Shown here: in pieces, positions 1 through 9,434 of the stretch | Position numbering within the stretch: position 1 is the stretch's first letter | How the letters are laid out: each line of letters begins with the position of its first letter | Assembly (NCBI GenBank): GCA_031763025.1 | Contig: JASSKH010000027.1 | Coordinates: 10,069,055-10,133,054, forward strand | Origin: Macrocystis pyrifera | Taxonomy: Eukaryota; Sar; Phaeophyceae; Laminariales; Laminariaceae | DNA: 64,000 nt | Direction of reading: 5' to 3' | The notes under the pieces: generated by a model | The model's database searches: none | The model's input: the letters and a program-made list of their open reading frames with translations, nothing else | Told to the model about the DNA's origin: nothing | Program-made: the position numbers and the translations under genes

Positions 1-3000
1 ATGCTTTCCAACGCCAATCCACTGCGAAATTCGTGTTCAGGCACTTGGGTGAGAAAACTACCCCAATGGAAATCAGAAGCGTCAGGAAACATCAAAACAA
101 CGCACCCGGGACGAGGATGATGAAGCGGCACTGCTTGCGCCACCAAACCCCGTGCGGCATTCCACGCCCGCACCCGATCCTCCGTCCACGCGGTATCCTT
201 GATGACACGATTGCGCGCCACTCGCTTAGTCCGACGTGTAGCCCCAACAAGGAGCTCCTCCAAAAAATCACGTAACGGTGCTACCGTTTCCGCTAAACGT
301 GGTAACGATGTACGCAACCAGTTGACAGCCTGCAAGAATTGCATTAGTTCTCCAGCGTTTTCGGGACGACGCATTTCACTTAAACCTTGCACTCGAGCGG
401 GGTCATGGGACACGACACCATTGGAATACACCTTACCACACCAGACCAGTTCACGAGAGAAGAAGGTACACGTGTGGGCGGCGACAAACAGTCCAACATT
501 CTCCAGGCGTTCAAGAATGTCATCAAGCAGCTGCAGAAGAGCTTCTTCGGTGTCTGCGAAAAAGAAAACGTCATCGACCCAAACTTTGCAATCCAAACCA
601 CGCAACACTTCAGTCATGACACCTTGGAAATAAGAAGTCGCATTCAAAACACCTTGGGGAACACGGGTAGGCGTGAACAAACCGTCGCTTGTCGCCATGG
701 TGAAGACGTCTTGCGCCTCCGGAGCCAAAGGCATCTGCCAGTACCCTTGAAGTAGGTCCAGCTTGCCGAAGAAACGCGCCCCCAGCAGATCTCCCATGTC
801 TTCATGGTTGGGCATGACGCCCGGGGACTTCTCCACCTGTGCGTTCACCGCCGAGTAGTCGCTCACCAAACGGAAAGAGTCCTTCTTGGGCACCGCCATC
901 GCCGGACTCGCCCACACCGCCTGGATGTTGTGGTAGACAAAGCCAAAAAACACCAAAGCAGCAATGCACTTCGAGAGCCAGTCCCTTTTCGTCGGTTCGT
1001 ACCGACGTGGCGTTGCCTTGACAGGCTTCGCCTGTTGCTTCAGCTGCACTCGCATCGGCTCCACTTGCGCTGGCGGATCACCACACAGCGCACGGCGAAA
1101 AGCACCCACGCGACGAGCCAAAATTTCGCGCAAACGGGTTGCTCCGCCGACGCTTAATCCACTCTGCTCTGCCTGCTGCACGCTGTCCTCCAACGCCCGT
1201 TCTCGGGCCGTCCGCTCCTCCTCCGGATCCATGAACATGTCTGGCCCCCGGTCGACCAAATGTTCCACCGCCTTGTCCTCCGGAGCATCCACCGTAGCCT
1301 CGGTCTGAAAAGCACGCACGGAAACCGTCACTCTGCGCGCCGCAAGGTAACTCGGAGTCTCCACACCGGTCGATACCGGCACTGCGCGAGGGCGAAGCTT
1401 CTCCAGAGCTTCACGGTAGACGTCGATGCCAAGAGCTTTCATGGTAGCCATGCCAAACAGAACGACGTTATCTGTACCAGGCATGACCGCGAAAGTGATG
1501 GGCTCCAATTTCACCGCTCCCCACGGCGTCCGTACACTCACGGCAATCGGCACCGTTTTGTGCGTGACCATCACTGAAACACCCGTAGCGGTTTTCGCCT
1601 GCTGCGGGCCATTTTCGAACGGAATTTGCAGATCGGCGCCGCCGAAATGCGAAGACAGCTGCTGAAGTAAGCCGACACCGATGGACGTGAGCGCCGACCC
1701 CGAATCAAGGATCACACGCGCCATCAGCGAACCAACCGACCCTGGCAAAGAGAGATCAGCGCGTAAACACTCAGCGCTGCGATCGACAGGCACTTCACCT
1801 GCCGTTGAACTCTGGTCGGTACCAAGAGTCACCTGACGCCATGGCTGCCCTCCTACAGCCGGCGCCGAAGAAATAGAATCGGCGGTCCACCCCGACCAAG
1901 ACGTCGAATATACAGACGGTTCCGGCGCTACCGCCCCTGCAGCAGCACCAGACACTGACTCCGCCCGCTCGGTGGATGGCGAAGTTCTCGCTCCAGCAGC
2001 ACCCACCGATGTTCCAGCTCCTCCAACGTATACAGCTCGGCCGGCAACAGACGAACCAGATCCCGACCCAGCGGCTCCTGCCGCTGGCGCACCAGAAGTT
2101 GAAGAAGCAACAGCAGAAGTTCCACCGCCCGCTGTCAATTGATTGCCACCACGGCCACCGCGCCCGCGTCCATGGTTGAATCTGCCCCGGCCGCCATTGC
2201 GGCCCCCGCGATACCCTGACGACCCGCGCCCACCACTGCTGGGAGCTGTGCCGCCACCGCGAGCTTTTGGGCAATCAGAAACATAATGGTTGGGATCACC
2301 ACACTCGAAACAGACGCGAACAAACGACTTTTTCGCGGACTGCTGCTGTTTCGGTTTCTGCTGCTGTTGGCGTCGCGGTTCAGCTGCCCCTGCAGCATCT
2401 TTCCGACCATACGCCTCGATGAATTTCCACTGTTCTGCAGCAGAAAAAATTTGGTCCATGACCAATGCCGGGTCCTTCTTCCACCCTGCAGCGTACGTTA
2501 GCTGACCTTTTACGTACTTTTTGAACTCGGACGGCCATAAGCCATCCACCAACGCCATGCTCACAAATTCCGCCGGTCCGGGCAACCACGAACGGTCCTG
2601 CGCGCGGTACATGGCATGCACCGCGTGATTCTCCGCAAAATACTTTTCCATAGCGGAGTTTACCATCATCGCGCGGTCTTTGACGGATGTTTCACCGCCC
2701 TGCTTTTCATCGCGCCTCATTGAGAGAACGCGACGCAAGTCCGCTGCCGCCCGCGAGGTGTCAAATCTGTTGCTGGTGGTTGTGTAACCAGCGTGCTGCC
2801 TAACAGCGTCCAACAACTCCGAGGCGGTCATCGTAGTCTGATGCTTGTAAAATCCCTCAAAACACCGATGAATGTAATTGGGGATAAGCTGGCCCATGCT
2901 CACTTTGGAGTGCTGAACCACCCCCTGAGCGTTGGCGAGCTGCAGCCGTTCCTCATAATCGAGGTACGCTGCGTAAAAAACACGAGAGGCCTGCTCGGTC

Positions 3001-3071
3001 CACACCTCTCCGTATTTCGGTGGAGTCAGAGACTCCCCTACCACCAGCGGCGTGCTTGCCGTGTGCGCCAT
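1..3071 (-). CDS. Ty3/gypsy retrotransposon Gag-Pro-RT polyprotein, partial (runs off left edge)
   Basis: One minus-strand frame opens at the ATG at 3071-3069. I found no stop in the parts I translated, so it should give about 1023 codons inside the window. The Gag part (residues 1-250) has a capsid-like region. It is followed at about residue 254 by a CCHC zinc knuckle (CX2CX4HX4C: C-FE-C-GDPN-H-YVSD-C). A retropepsin motif LDSGSALTSIG lies near residue 456. Reverse transcriptase follows, with VPKKDSFRLVSDYSAVN, GKLDLLQGYWQMPL, VPQGVLNAT and the catalytic VDD box near residue 833. The frame ends in the start of RNase H (PDASDFHWG, about residue 997). Gag, protease and RT share one frame without a frameshift. 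RNase H, integrase and the 3' LTR lie outside the window. The intact frame suggests a young copy. The family call is firm; the exact lineage is not established. Confidence 0.9.
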   Translation of the reverse strand, partial: MAHTASTPLVVGESLTPPKYGEVWTEQASRVFYAAYLDYEERLQLANAQGVVQHSKVSMGQLIPNYIHRCFEGFYKHQTTMTASELLDAVRQHAGYTTTSNRFDTSRAAADLRRVLSMRRDEKQGGETSVKDRAMMVNSAMEKYFAENHAVHAMYRAQDRSWLPGPAEFVSMALVDGLWPSEFKKYVKGQLTYAAGWKKDPALVMDQIFSAAEQWKFIEAYGRKDAAGAAEPRRQQQQKPKQQQSAKKSFVRVCFECGDPNHYVSDCPKARGGGTAPSSGGRGSSGYRGGRNGGRGRFNHGRGRGGRGGNQLTAGGGTSAVASSTSGAPAAGAAGSGSGSSVAGRAVYVGGAGTSVGAAGARTSPSTERAESVSGAAAGAVAPEPSVYSTSWSGWTADSISSAPAVGGQPWRQVTLGTDQSSTAGEVPVDRSAECLRADLSLPGSVGSLMARVILDSGSALTSIGVGLLQQLSSHFGGADLQIPFENGPQQAKTATGVSVMVTHKTVPIAVSVRTPWGAVKLEPITFAVMPGTDNVVLFGMATMKALGIDVYREALEKLRPRAVPVSTGVETPSYLAARRVTVSVRAFQTEATVDAPEDKAVEHLVDRGPDMFMDPEEERTARERALEDSVQQAEQSGLSVGGATRLREILARRVGAFRRALCGDPPAQVEPMRVQLKQQAKPVKATPRRYEPTKRDWLSKCIAALVFFGFVYHNIQAVWASPAMAVPKKDSFRLVSDYSAVNAQVEKSPGVMPNHEDMGDLLGARFFGKLDLLQGYWQMPLAPEAQDVFTMATSDGLFTPTRVPQGVLNATSYFQGVMTEVLRGLDCKVWVDDVFFFADTEEALLQLLDDILERLENVGLFVAAHTCTFFSRELVWCGKVYSNGVVSHDPARVQGLSEMRRPENAGELMQFLQAVNWLRTSLPRLAETVAPLRDFLEELLVGATRRTKRVARNRVIKDTAWTEDRVRAWNAARGLVAQAVPLHHPRPGCVVLMFPDASDFHWGSFLTQVPEHEFRSGLALES

Positions 3072-4283
3072 AATCCACAGCAGTCCACCTGGACTCTACT
3101 GTAATAACGGAGAAACTGCCGCCTGACCTGTGCGTCCTCCAGCTCCCGGAGCGTCCTCCCCTGCTGTGCGCTTCAAGCCGTTTCGATCCGTCCAACGGGC
3201 CAACTGCCTTCCCAGCTGTGACCCAATACTCCGCAGCCGAAAACTCCTCCAACAGAAGTTCCGCGAATATCTAGATATTATGGCCTCTGCCAGATGATAT
3301 CAGCAAGAGGGCTTCCAGCGAGGGACTCCACCAGTCTCGCTGGCCTCGCACTCAATAAGTCTTGTTCTTAGAGCTTGTATTATCACGGAGTGATCCTCAT
3401 CGGACCACGAGCCAGGTGGCTAGGGGACATCACACAGGATCCCCGGCCACTGCTCCACTCACACATGCGATTACACTGAAACCTCCACGGCTTGGTATCT
3501 TTTGGCTACAGGCCCCGGTGACCGCCCGCGACACATCGCCCTGAGCGAGAATACAGACGAACAGACGGGCAGCACAGCACGAGCACTAACGAGGCTACCT
3601 CGTAGAGCCGGTACGTTGGCCAGCGGAGCGGGTGCGACTGAAACATCGCCTCCTGCAGGCCCAGAATCTGTGGACGATGGGGCTAGAGCGGCAGCTGGCG
3701 GCCCAGAAATCGGGACGTTCGGCGCAGCATCGCCGCCGCCGCTGCAGCCGCCGCCGTCGATTTTGTTGTTTTCGTTTTATGTCATGGAGAGGCTAGGTTT
3801 ATTGGGTCTTGCTGAGAACGGCGGGTACAACACTCGCATAATATGCGCTTACTGGAGATTCGACCTGTGATTCAGTGGTACTGCTGTGGCGGGTCGTGGT
3901 GGTTGATAGGTATAGGTCCCGCGCAAAACATCCCGCGAAAATTCGTTGTTATTGAATCCCGTCTTGTGCTGTGTCTAAGGCTGTGCGCTGGCTGGACTCA
4001 CCGACTGGTTATCAGCTGGCTGGCCAAGACAACCAACTCTCTGACTGTAGTTGGCTAGTCAGCTGTGGCGCTATTCGGCTTCATACCAAAAAAATACGAT
4101 AGAAAACGCTACCATAGGCCTTCGGCACCGTCGATGTGGCGATGCATTTTGATGCGCCGTGAGTTTCTACAGGTCTCCCACCAGCTCCTTCTCTCTCTCT
4201 GAGCGAGTGGTGGCCTCACGGCGAACTGCGCGTCCCGTAACAAACACGCGTTCCGTAAACAAGGAAACCCAACTACAGTAGTA
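3072..4283. other. Leader/LTR-side region of the Ty3 element, then unassigned spacer
   Basis: This lies upstream of the Gag ATG, where the 5' LTR and primer-binding site should be. I could not define LTR ends or a convincing tRNA-complementary site without the second LTR. On the minus strand, ATATCA followed two bases later by TGGCAGAGG near 3280-3300 is a weak candidate LTR end plus primer site. No gene is seen here. Confidence 0.3.
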
Positions 4284-4391
4284 TCGAGGGGAACATAGTT
4301 ATCAGAACAAAAAAATGTTGGTAAATAATATTGGAATAAGTAGGTTTTGGTGTTTTTTATGATGGGTCCTGGTTACTGTGGTCCCCCGTAA
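4284..4391. mobile_element. MITE copy 1 (105-bp TA-target family), degenerate
   Basis: The right half is recognisable (GGTCCTGGTTACTGTGGTCCCCCGTAA followed by TA, spanning 4366-4391). The left end keeps only GGGGAACATAGTTATCAGAAC-like sequence. This is the oldest-looking member of the family described at 13108. Confidence 0.6.
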
Positions 4392-5715
4392 TAGTCGGAT
4401 AGTTGGCGGTGTTTAGTACTACAGCTCACAGCTCTTTTGGAGTCCCGTGATTGTTGAATTCCGCTCAAACATTTTCCCGTTGAATCTCGCGATTAGTGAA
4501 TCCCCGCCCCGTGGTCTCCCGTGGATGCTTGTTGAGTCCCGCCCGAAGCCGACCCGACAAAAAAAAAAATAAATAGTGCCGTGGACTGCCCTGAAAGAAA
4601 CGGGGTGGAAGCAAAAAGGTTTCCTGTGAGCGGGAAACATGTAATTTTTCACGGCACCGACTCGAAATTACCGGTCAAACGGTTTGTGCTGTTTCATTTT
4701 TTTTTTCCGGATCGATCAACCGCGTTCGTACCGTCCACGGGGGAAACCGATCAGCTTTAATTTTTCTGCGGATCGGGCGAAATATAATGAAATGTACCGG
4801 ATTTCTGGGGGCGAAACGCTCATCTATGTTACGAGGATCGTTCGAGGAGAAGAGAAAAAAGAATGTCTTATCTCGCCGAGGGTAGGCCCCTTACCAAAAT
4901 TCAATGGGAGCAAAATCTGCGAAAAAACCATACTGTATTATATTTTAATTAATGCGCATGCATGTTTTTGTTATTTATTTATCGGCCCTCTCCGGATATG
5001 GCGCGTTCTATGAGCCTAATGCTGAGCGGCGTAAAACCAAATAATCAGCACCATCTCGTTACTTCCCCTGAGCGAGTTGAAAATAGAGTACACATTTTAT
5101 ATACGGGATCACAAGAAGGAGATAAATGTTTTTTTCGTTGGTACGTTGCCTCAACTCCGATGTTGACCTCGCGCCTCCCCCCCCCCCCCCCCCCCGCCTC
5201 CTCTCCGCTCGTATATATATTGCGGTTGTTCCACGAGCAGCATGCCGGAGGGATCATCCTGCTCGCTGTACGGTCCCATCAACCCCGTGCCTGTGAGTAA
5301 ACTGACCTTTCTTTTGCTCGACTGCAGCATATGCTTGCATCTGCGTTTCCCGTTTCTCTTCCGAGCGTGATGACACATCCTGTCGCTTCTGCATTCCCTG
5401 GGTACGATTTCTTCCGCAACACCAACCGTAATAACCCTGCACATCGCGCGATTTATTGAACGGTGGACTGTTTTGCGCCGCGCGACCTCACTGCAATCAC
5501 CGGGTGCGGACGGCCCAAATATTTTCGAGGTCACGTCCTGTAGGCATTTACAGCAGTAGTAGATTGTGCGGGATCCTTACCGTGCGTGGACAGTTACCAT
5601 ACGTGCAAGGACGCTCGGTCCAAACCCTCAGTACAGGTAAACCTCTCCGCAAGGAGGCGAAAAACTACGGCGTGCTTGTGGGCAATGTTCTCTTGTACGT
5701 ATGCTGGACTTGTTA
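4392..5715. other. Spacer without recognised gene
   Basis: Short open frames occur on both strands, but none shows codon-level or domain support. A poly-C run sits at about 5179-5195. Confidence 0.5.
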
Positions 5716-5820
5716 TTACGGGGGATCGTAGTAAATAGGACCAAATATTGTTCGAAAAAATAGGGAAATGTATAGGTTTTGGTGTGTACCGTAGGTCCTA
5801 TTTACTGTGGTCCCCCGCAA
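5716..5820. mobile_element. MITE copy 2, full length with TA target duplication
   Basis: A 105-bp near-palindrome starts TTACGGGGGATCGTAGTAAA and ends TTTACTGTGGTCCCCCGCAA. It is flanked by TA at 5714-5715 and TA at 5821-5822. It has no coding capacity. Confidence 0.88.
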
Positions 5821-6242
5821 TAGTCACCCTTGCGGCCGTGTTGTCTTGTGCAGGACTCACTGGCCACCCTTGCAGGAGGAGCTTGACCTCCCGCAGTTCT
5901 TGAATTAACGATGAAGTCGTCACATCGCGCTCGGTGCCATCACCGAATAGGCTACGCTGTCCCTCCCATGCACCCAAACGATACGGAAATGTGTGTGTGT
6001 GTGTTTTTTTTTCGGGGTTCCATGCGTAGCGAGCGGTAGACACACCGGTAGTTTCTATAGGCATATAACATATGGTGTCTCACGGTATCCTGCGGAAGGC
6101 ATACCACGGCAGAGTATATTTGCAACCAACTGCTAGATGCCATCCATTCTCCAGCGGGATCGGCGTCCATTGGACCCGGTAAGACTCCCCCGCATGAAGG
6201 TATTCCGTTTGCCTTAGATACGACTTAAGTCAACCCCCCATG

Positions 6243-6306
6243 CTCCGTCTTGAAAGGGATGCGTGGTCAATGGTCAAATGACTATGGCAAGCAACAAATG
6301 AGTACG

Positions 6307-6339
<33 letters not shown>
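6243..6339 (+). repeat. Poly-C-tailed dispersed repeat, divergent 3' fragment
   Basis: The fragment has TGCTCCGTCTTGAAAGGGATGCG, then ATGGTCAAATGACTATGGC, then AACAAATGAGTACG, followed by 33 consecutive C (6307-6339). The order of blocks and the ATGAGTAC-C(n) end match the family described at 35110; 30012-30115 is its closest relative. Reverse-oriented remnants of the same family seem to follow (CGACTACGGCCATGCGTGA at 6351-6369). Confidence 0.6.
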
Positions 6340-7149
6340 ATGGTAATAAATACGACTACGGCCATGCGTGACACGAGTCCGCCGCCCCCGCCGTCGCGGC
6401 GCCCGAGCCTGTGATGTGTCCAGGCACAAAACCTATTGTTCTCTGTACAATTCAAGCGACGTATCAAAGCCCTTTTCTCTTTGACCACTCGCACGTTCGT
6501 TGGTTTTGGCTGGTGTTCCTGCTTTTCGGTCCACCCCTTCGGCCTATCCTACGGGCGCTTGAACTGTGCCTTCTGTACCGCAGCAGTAGTCTTATATCAC
6601 GGGTCCCTATCGCGCTTTTAGTCTTCAAGTGTATTATATACCGGCGAAAGGTACCAGGTACGATGTTTCTGCGTGCAAGAAATGTTTCGCTCGGTGTAGT
6701 AAGTGTAAATACTGTCCCCACAAGCGCTGTGCGCAAGAGTTCGGACGACGCTATGCACGATTCCTATCCTTATTTCACTCTTCTACAGCTTGGTTAAAAT
6801 TATGGCATTTCGTATTACGGGCTACCGCATCACACTGACATATCACAGAGCCCCATTCTTGTGAGCGTGCACCAGGAGCAAGCCAACGAGAACGTCCCGA
6901 AAAACTGAGCAGCAGGTAGAAGCCGCGTCGTAGGTGGTCACGTGGTGTAGCATGGCTGATATTAATCGTAGGCTCTTCACCAGCGCAGCTGCAGTAGGCT
7001 GATATTTATTCGCAGGCTCGTCGCTAGCCCAGTCGCGTTATACAGGCTGCTATTTATTCGTGGGTTGGTAACTCTAAGGAAGAAACGACGAAGTGGCGTA
7101 TCACCACGTGTGACTACAACAGGTACGATTCCACTGGCACGCGCTTTTG

Positions 7150-7442
7150 CGCTGGGTGCCCTTGTCGACCTGCTTTACAAGCGCGATTTCGAAGAAGGCT
7201 TCTAAAGGCTGTCCCTGCGATGCGCTCGGCACGAGTTGTGACTTAACGTCCCAACAAAACGTGTGCAGAACGACATGGGTACATCTAGAATGAAGCGCAG
7301 CCCGAACTACTGAAGGTCTCACCTGCTTTGTCAACGCGACCACAACCGCGAGTGGACCAAGGAACGCCCGCGTTTGGGCCACGACCACGCTGGAAGCCAC
7401 CGCCTTCCCCCCCCCCCCCCCGGCCGGCGCCTCGATCGGCAG
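7150..7442 (-). repeat. Inverted copy of exon-array unit (left arm of hairpin)
   Basis: The reverse complement of this stretch aligns along nearly its whole length with 7518-7808. It carries an exon-like segment encoding ASSVVVAQTRAFLGPLAVVV...TKQ that ends at a strong donor (AAGCAG|GTGAGACC on the minus strand). Further along is a second acceptor (TGTAAAGCAG|GTCGACAAGGGC). It is an inverted member of the array whose direct copies follow at 7518, 8031, about 8580 and 9083. Confidence 0.7.
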
Positions 7443-7517
7443 ACGCGCCGGGTTGTAGATTTTGCAGTGCACATGTTTTCTAGGGGATCACGTGCCCGGC
7501 CATCTATATCTGCTGCT

Positions 7518-7910
7518 CCTGCCGATCTGGGCACCGGCCGGGGGGGGGGAAGGCAGTGGCTTCCAGCGTGGTCGTGGCCCACACGCGGGCGTTCCTCGGC
7601 CCACCCCTGGGTGGGGAGGTCTTGTGGGAAAAAACAGATGAGATCTACAGCAGCAGTTCGGGCTGCGCTTCATTCTAGATGTATCCATGTCGTTCCGGAC
7701 ATGCTTTTGTTAGGAAGATACGTCACAACTCGAGTCGAGCGTATCGCAGAGACAGCTTGTTGAAGCCTTCTTCAAAAGCACGCATGTAAATCACCTCTAC
7801 AAGGACGCCCCCCCCCCCCGCAACATGCGTGCCGGTCACGTGGTTACTGGTCGTGAGCACATGTACCGTAGTGATGCGCCACTTCGTCGTTTCTTACAGT
7901 CGAGTTACCA
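7518..7910 (+). repeat. Exon-array unit, copy 2 (right arm of hairpin)
   Basis: A direct-orientation copy. The block from CTGCCGATCTGGGCACCGGCC onward mirrors the left arm across a spacer of about 75 bp. The end of exon 1 is damaged: the donor seen in the left arm is not preserved. The following block, CGTGCCGGTCACGTGGTTAC..., continues beyond the mirrored part and matches copies 3 and 4. Confidence 0.65.
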
Positions 7911-8030
7911 GCGTACGATAAGTAGCAGCCTTTTCCGTATTTGCGCTAGTGAGGAGCCTATATATGCGGGCCTCCGTTTCACGTCGCACCCAACCAATCG
8001 GCCAAACACACTATTGTTTTTCCTCTGTAG

Positions 8031-8410
8031 GCCGGAGGCACGTGTCCGGTGGACTGCACCCGGCGCGTCTTGCCGATTGGGGCACCGGCCGGGGCGAGGG
8101 AGGAGGTGGTGGCGTTCAGCGTCGTCGTAACCGAGACGGGGGCTTTCCTCGGTCCATCCGCGGTTGTGGTGACAAAACAGGTGATGCCAAGTTCGGGCTG
8201 CGCTTCATTCTTGGTGTATCCATCTCGTTCCGGGCATGCTTTGTTGGGATGCTACGTTCCAACTCGAGCTGACCGCATCGCAGAGGCGACTATATTGAAG
8301 GTTTCTTCAAGACCGCGCATGTAAAGCAGGTCGACGAAGACTCCCCTGCAATGCGAGTGCTAGTCGCGTCGTACCTGTAGCTGGTCGTGAGCACATGCGG
8401 TGACGCGCCA
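8031..8410 (+). pseudogene. Exon-array unit, copy 3, with best-preserved exon (8031-8180)
   Basis: An acceptor TTCCTCTGTAG|GCCGGAGG precedes a 50-codon frame (AGGTCPVDCTRRVLPIGAPA and on to ...LGPSAVVVTKQ). That frame closes at the donor AAACAG|GTGATG. A second acceptor (CATGTAAAGCAG|GTCGACG at 8330) opens a short frame, VDEDSPAMRVLVASYL, then a stop. In copy 4 the same place reads VDKDADRNVLASHVVAGREH. The repeated unit is therefore a two-exon gene segment. I do not recognise the protein. Premature stops and missing donors across copies suggest pseudogene remnants, although a functional spliced gene using some copies cannot be excluded. Confidence 0.5.
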
Positions 8411-8579
8411 CTACGCCGTTTCTTCCTTGCAGTTGCTTGCCTACTGTCACTGCGCTGGTGAAAAACCGGTCTATGTGGGCTTCTGCTGCGCTCGACACAC
8501 AACCGTTTGGCGAAACAATGTTCTTTGACGACAAGCGTTCGCTCGTATGCTTGAAATTCCATGCCCATCCGTAGGCGTA

Positions 8580-8960
8580 TAACACGAGCTGCGCTGCAGA
8601 CCTCTGGCATCGCTGGGAGGCCGCGCCGCGGCAGCAGACGATTGGCCCAAATCTCGTGACAGGCGCTGCGCCCCTGATGACAGCCATGGAAGGCCTTCCC
8701 GCGGCTCCGGTCAACGTGATGGTGAGACCAAGTTCGAGGCTGCGCGTTTTTTCCAGGTTTTCGTTTGGAAGGTTTCGTCGCAATTCGACCATATCGTGTC
8801 ATAGAGACAGCTTCTTGAAGTTGAAGTCATCTTCAAAAGCACGTACGTAAGGCAGGTCGATAAGGACGCCGACCGCAACGTGCTTGCCAGTCACGTCGTA
8901 GCTGGCCGTGAGCATGTTGATGCGCCATTTCGTTGCTTCTACCTTCGAGCTGCTAGTTTA
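8580..8960 (+). pseudogene. Exon-array unit, copy 4, degenerate
   Basis: It aligns with copy 3 over both the exon-1 region (now disrupted) and exon 2. At exon 2 an acceptor GGCAG|GTCGATAAGG is followed by an open stretch VDKDADRNVLASHVVAGREH. Spacing from copy 3 is about 0.55 kb. Confidence 0.5.
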
Positions 8961-9082
8961 CCGCAACTGCGCGGGTGAATAACCTGTACAGGTGGGCTTA
9001 CGTTGCATTTCAAGCCCAACCGTTTGGCGTAGCTCAGTTATTTGACAAACAAGCGATTATTCTCGAAATATCGTACTCTTCT

Positions 9083-9330
9083 GTAGGCCGGAGACACGTG
9101 CACGGTTTTAAGCACCCGGGTGCGCTGGGGAGGGCGTGCTGTGTTTGGAAACGGTGGCCGCGGCCCCCTTGTAGGGCGTTTTTTCCGCCGCCCATAGACG
9201 GCTGCAGCTCCGGCTTCGGGCGTAGCGGTTGGGCCAAGTTCGGGTTGCGCTGATTTTTTGTTACTAGCGGTATCCTGGTATTCCGGGCTTTTTTTGTCGG
9301 AAATGCATCACAATTCGACATTCGCCGCCC
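9083..9330 (+). pseudogene. Exon-array unit, copy 5, truncated
   Basis: It starts with the same acceptor context (CTCTTCTGTAG|GCCGGAGACACGTG). It retains scattered matches such as AAGTTCGGGTTGCGCTGATT and GGTATCC...TTCCGGGC, and ends shortly before the 9435 ORF. Confidence 0.5.
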
Positions 9331-9434
9331 TCGTATCCCTTATTTTCCGGCGACGTTCGATAGTTCATTACAGTGTGATATTTCCGCCCGCTCTTCGGTG
9401 GATGGGCGAACGTCGTTTTGTTTTTTTCTAATTA

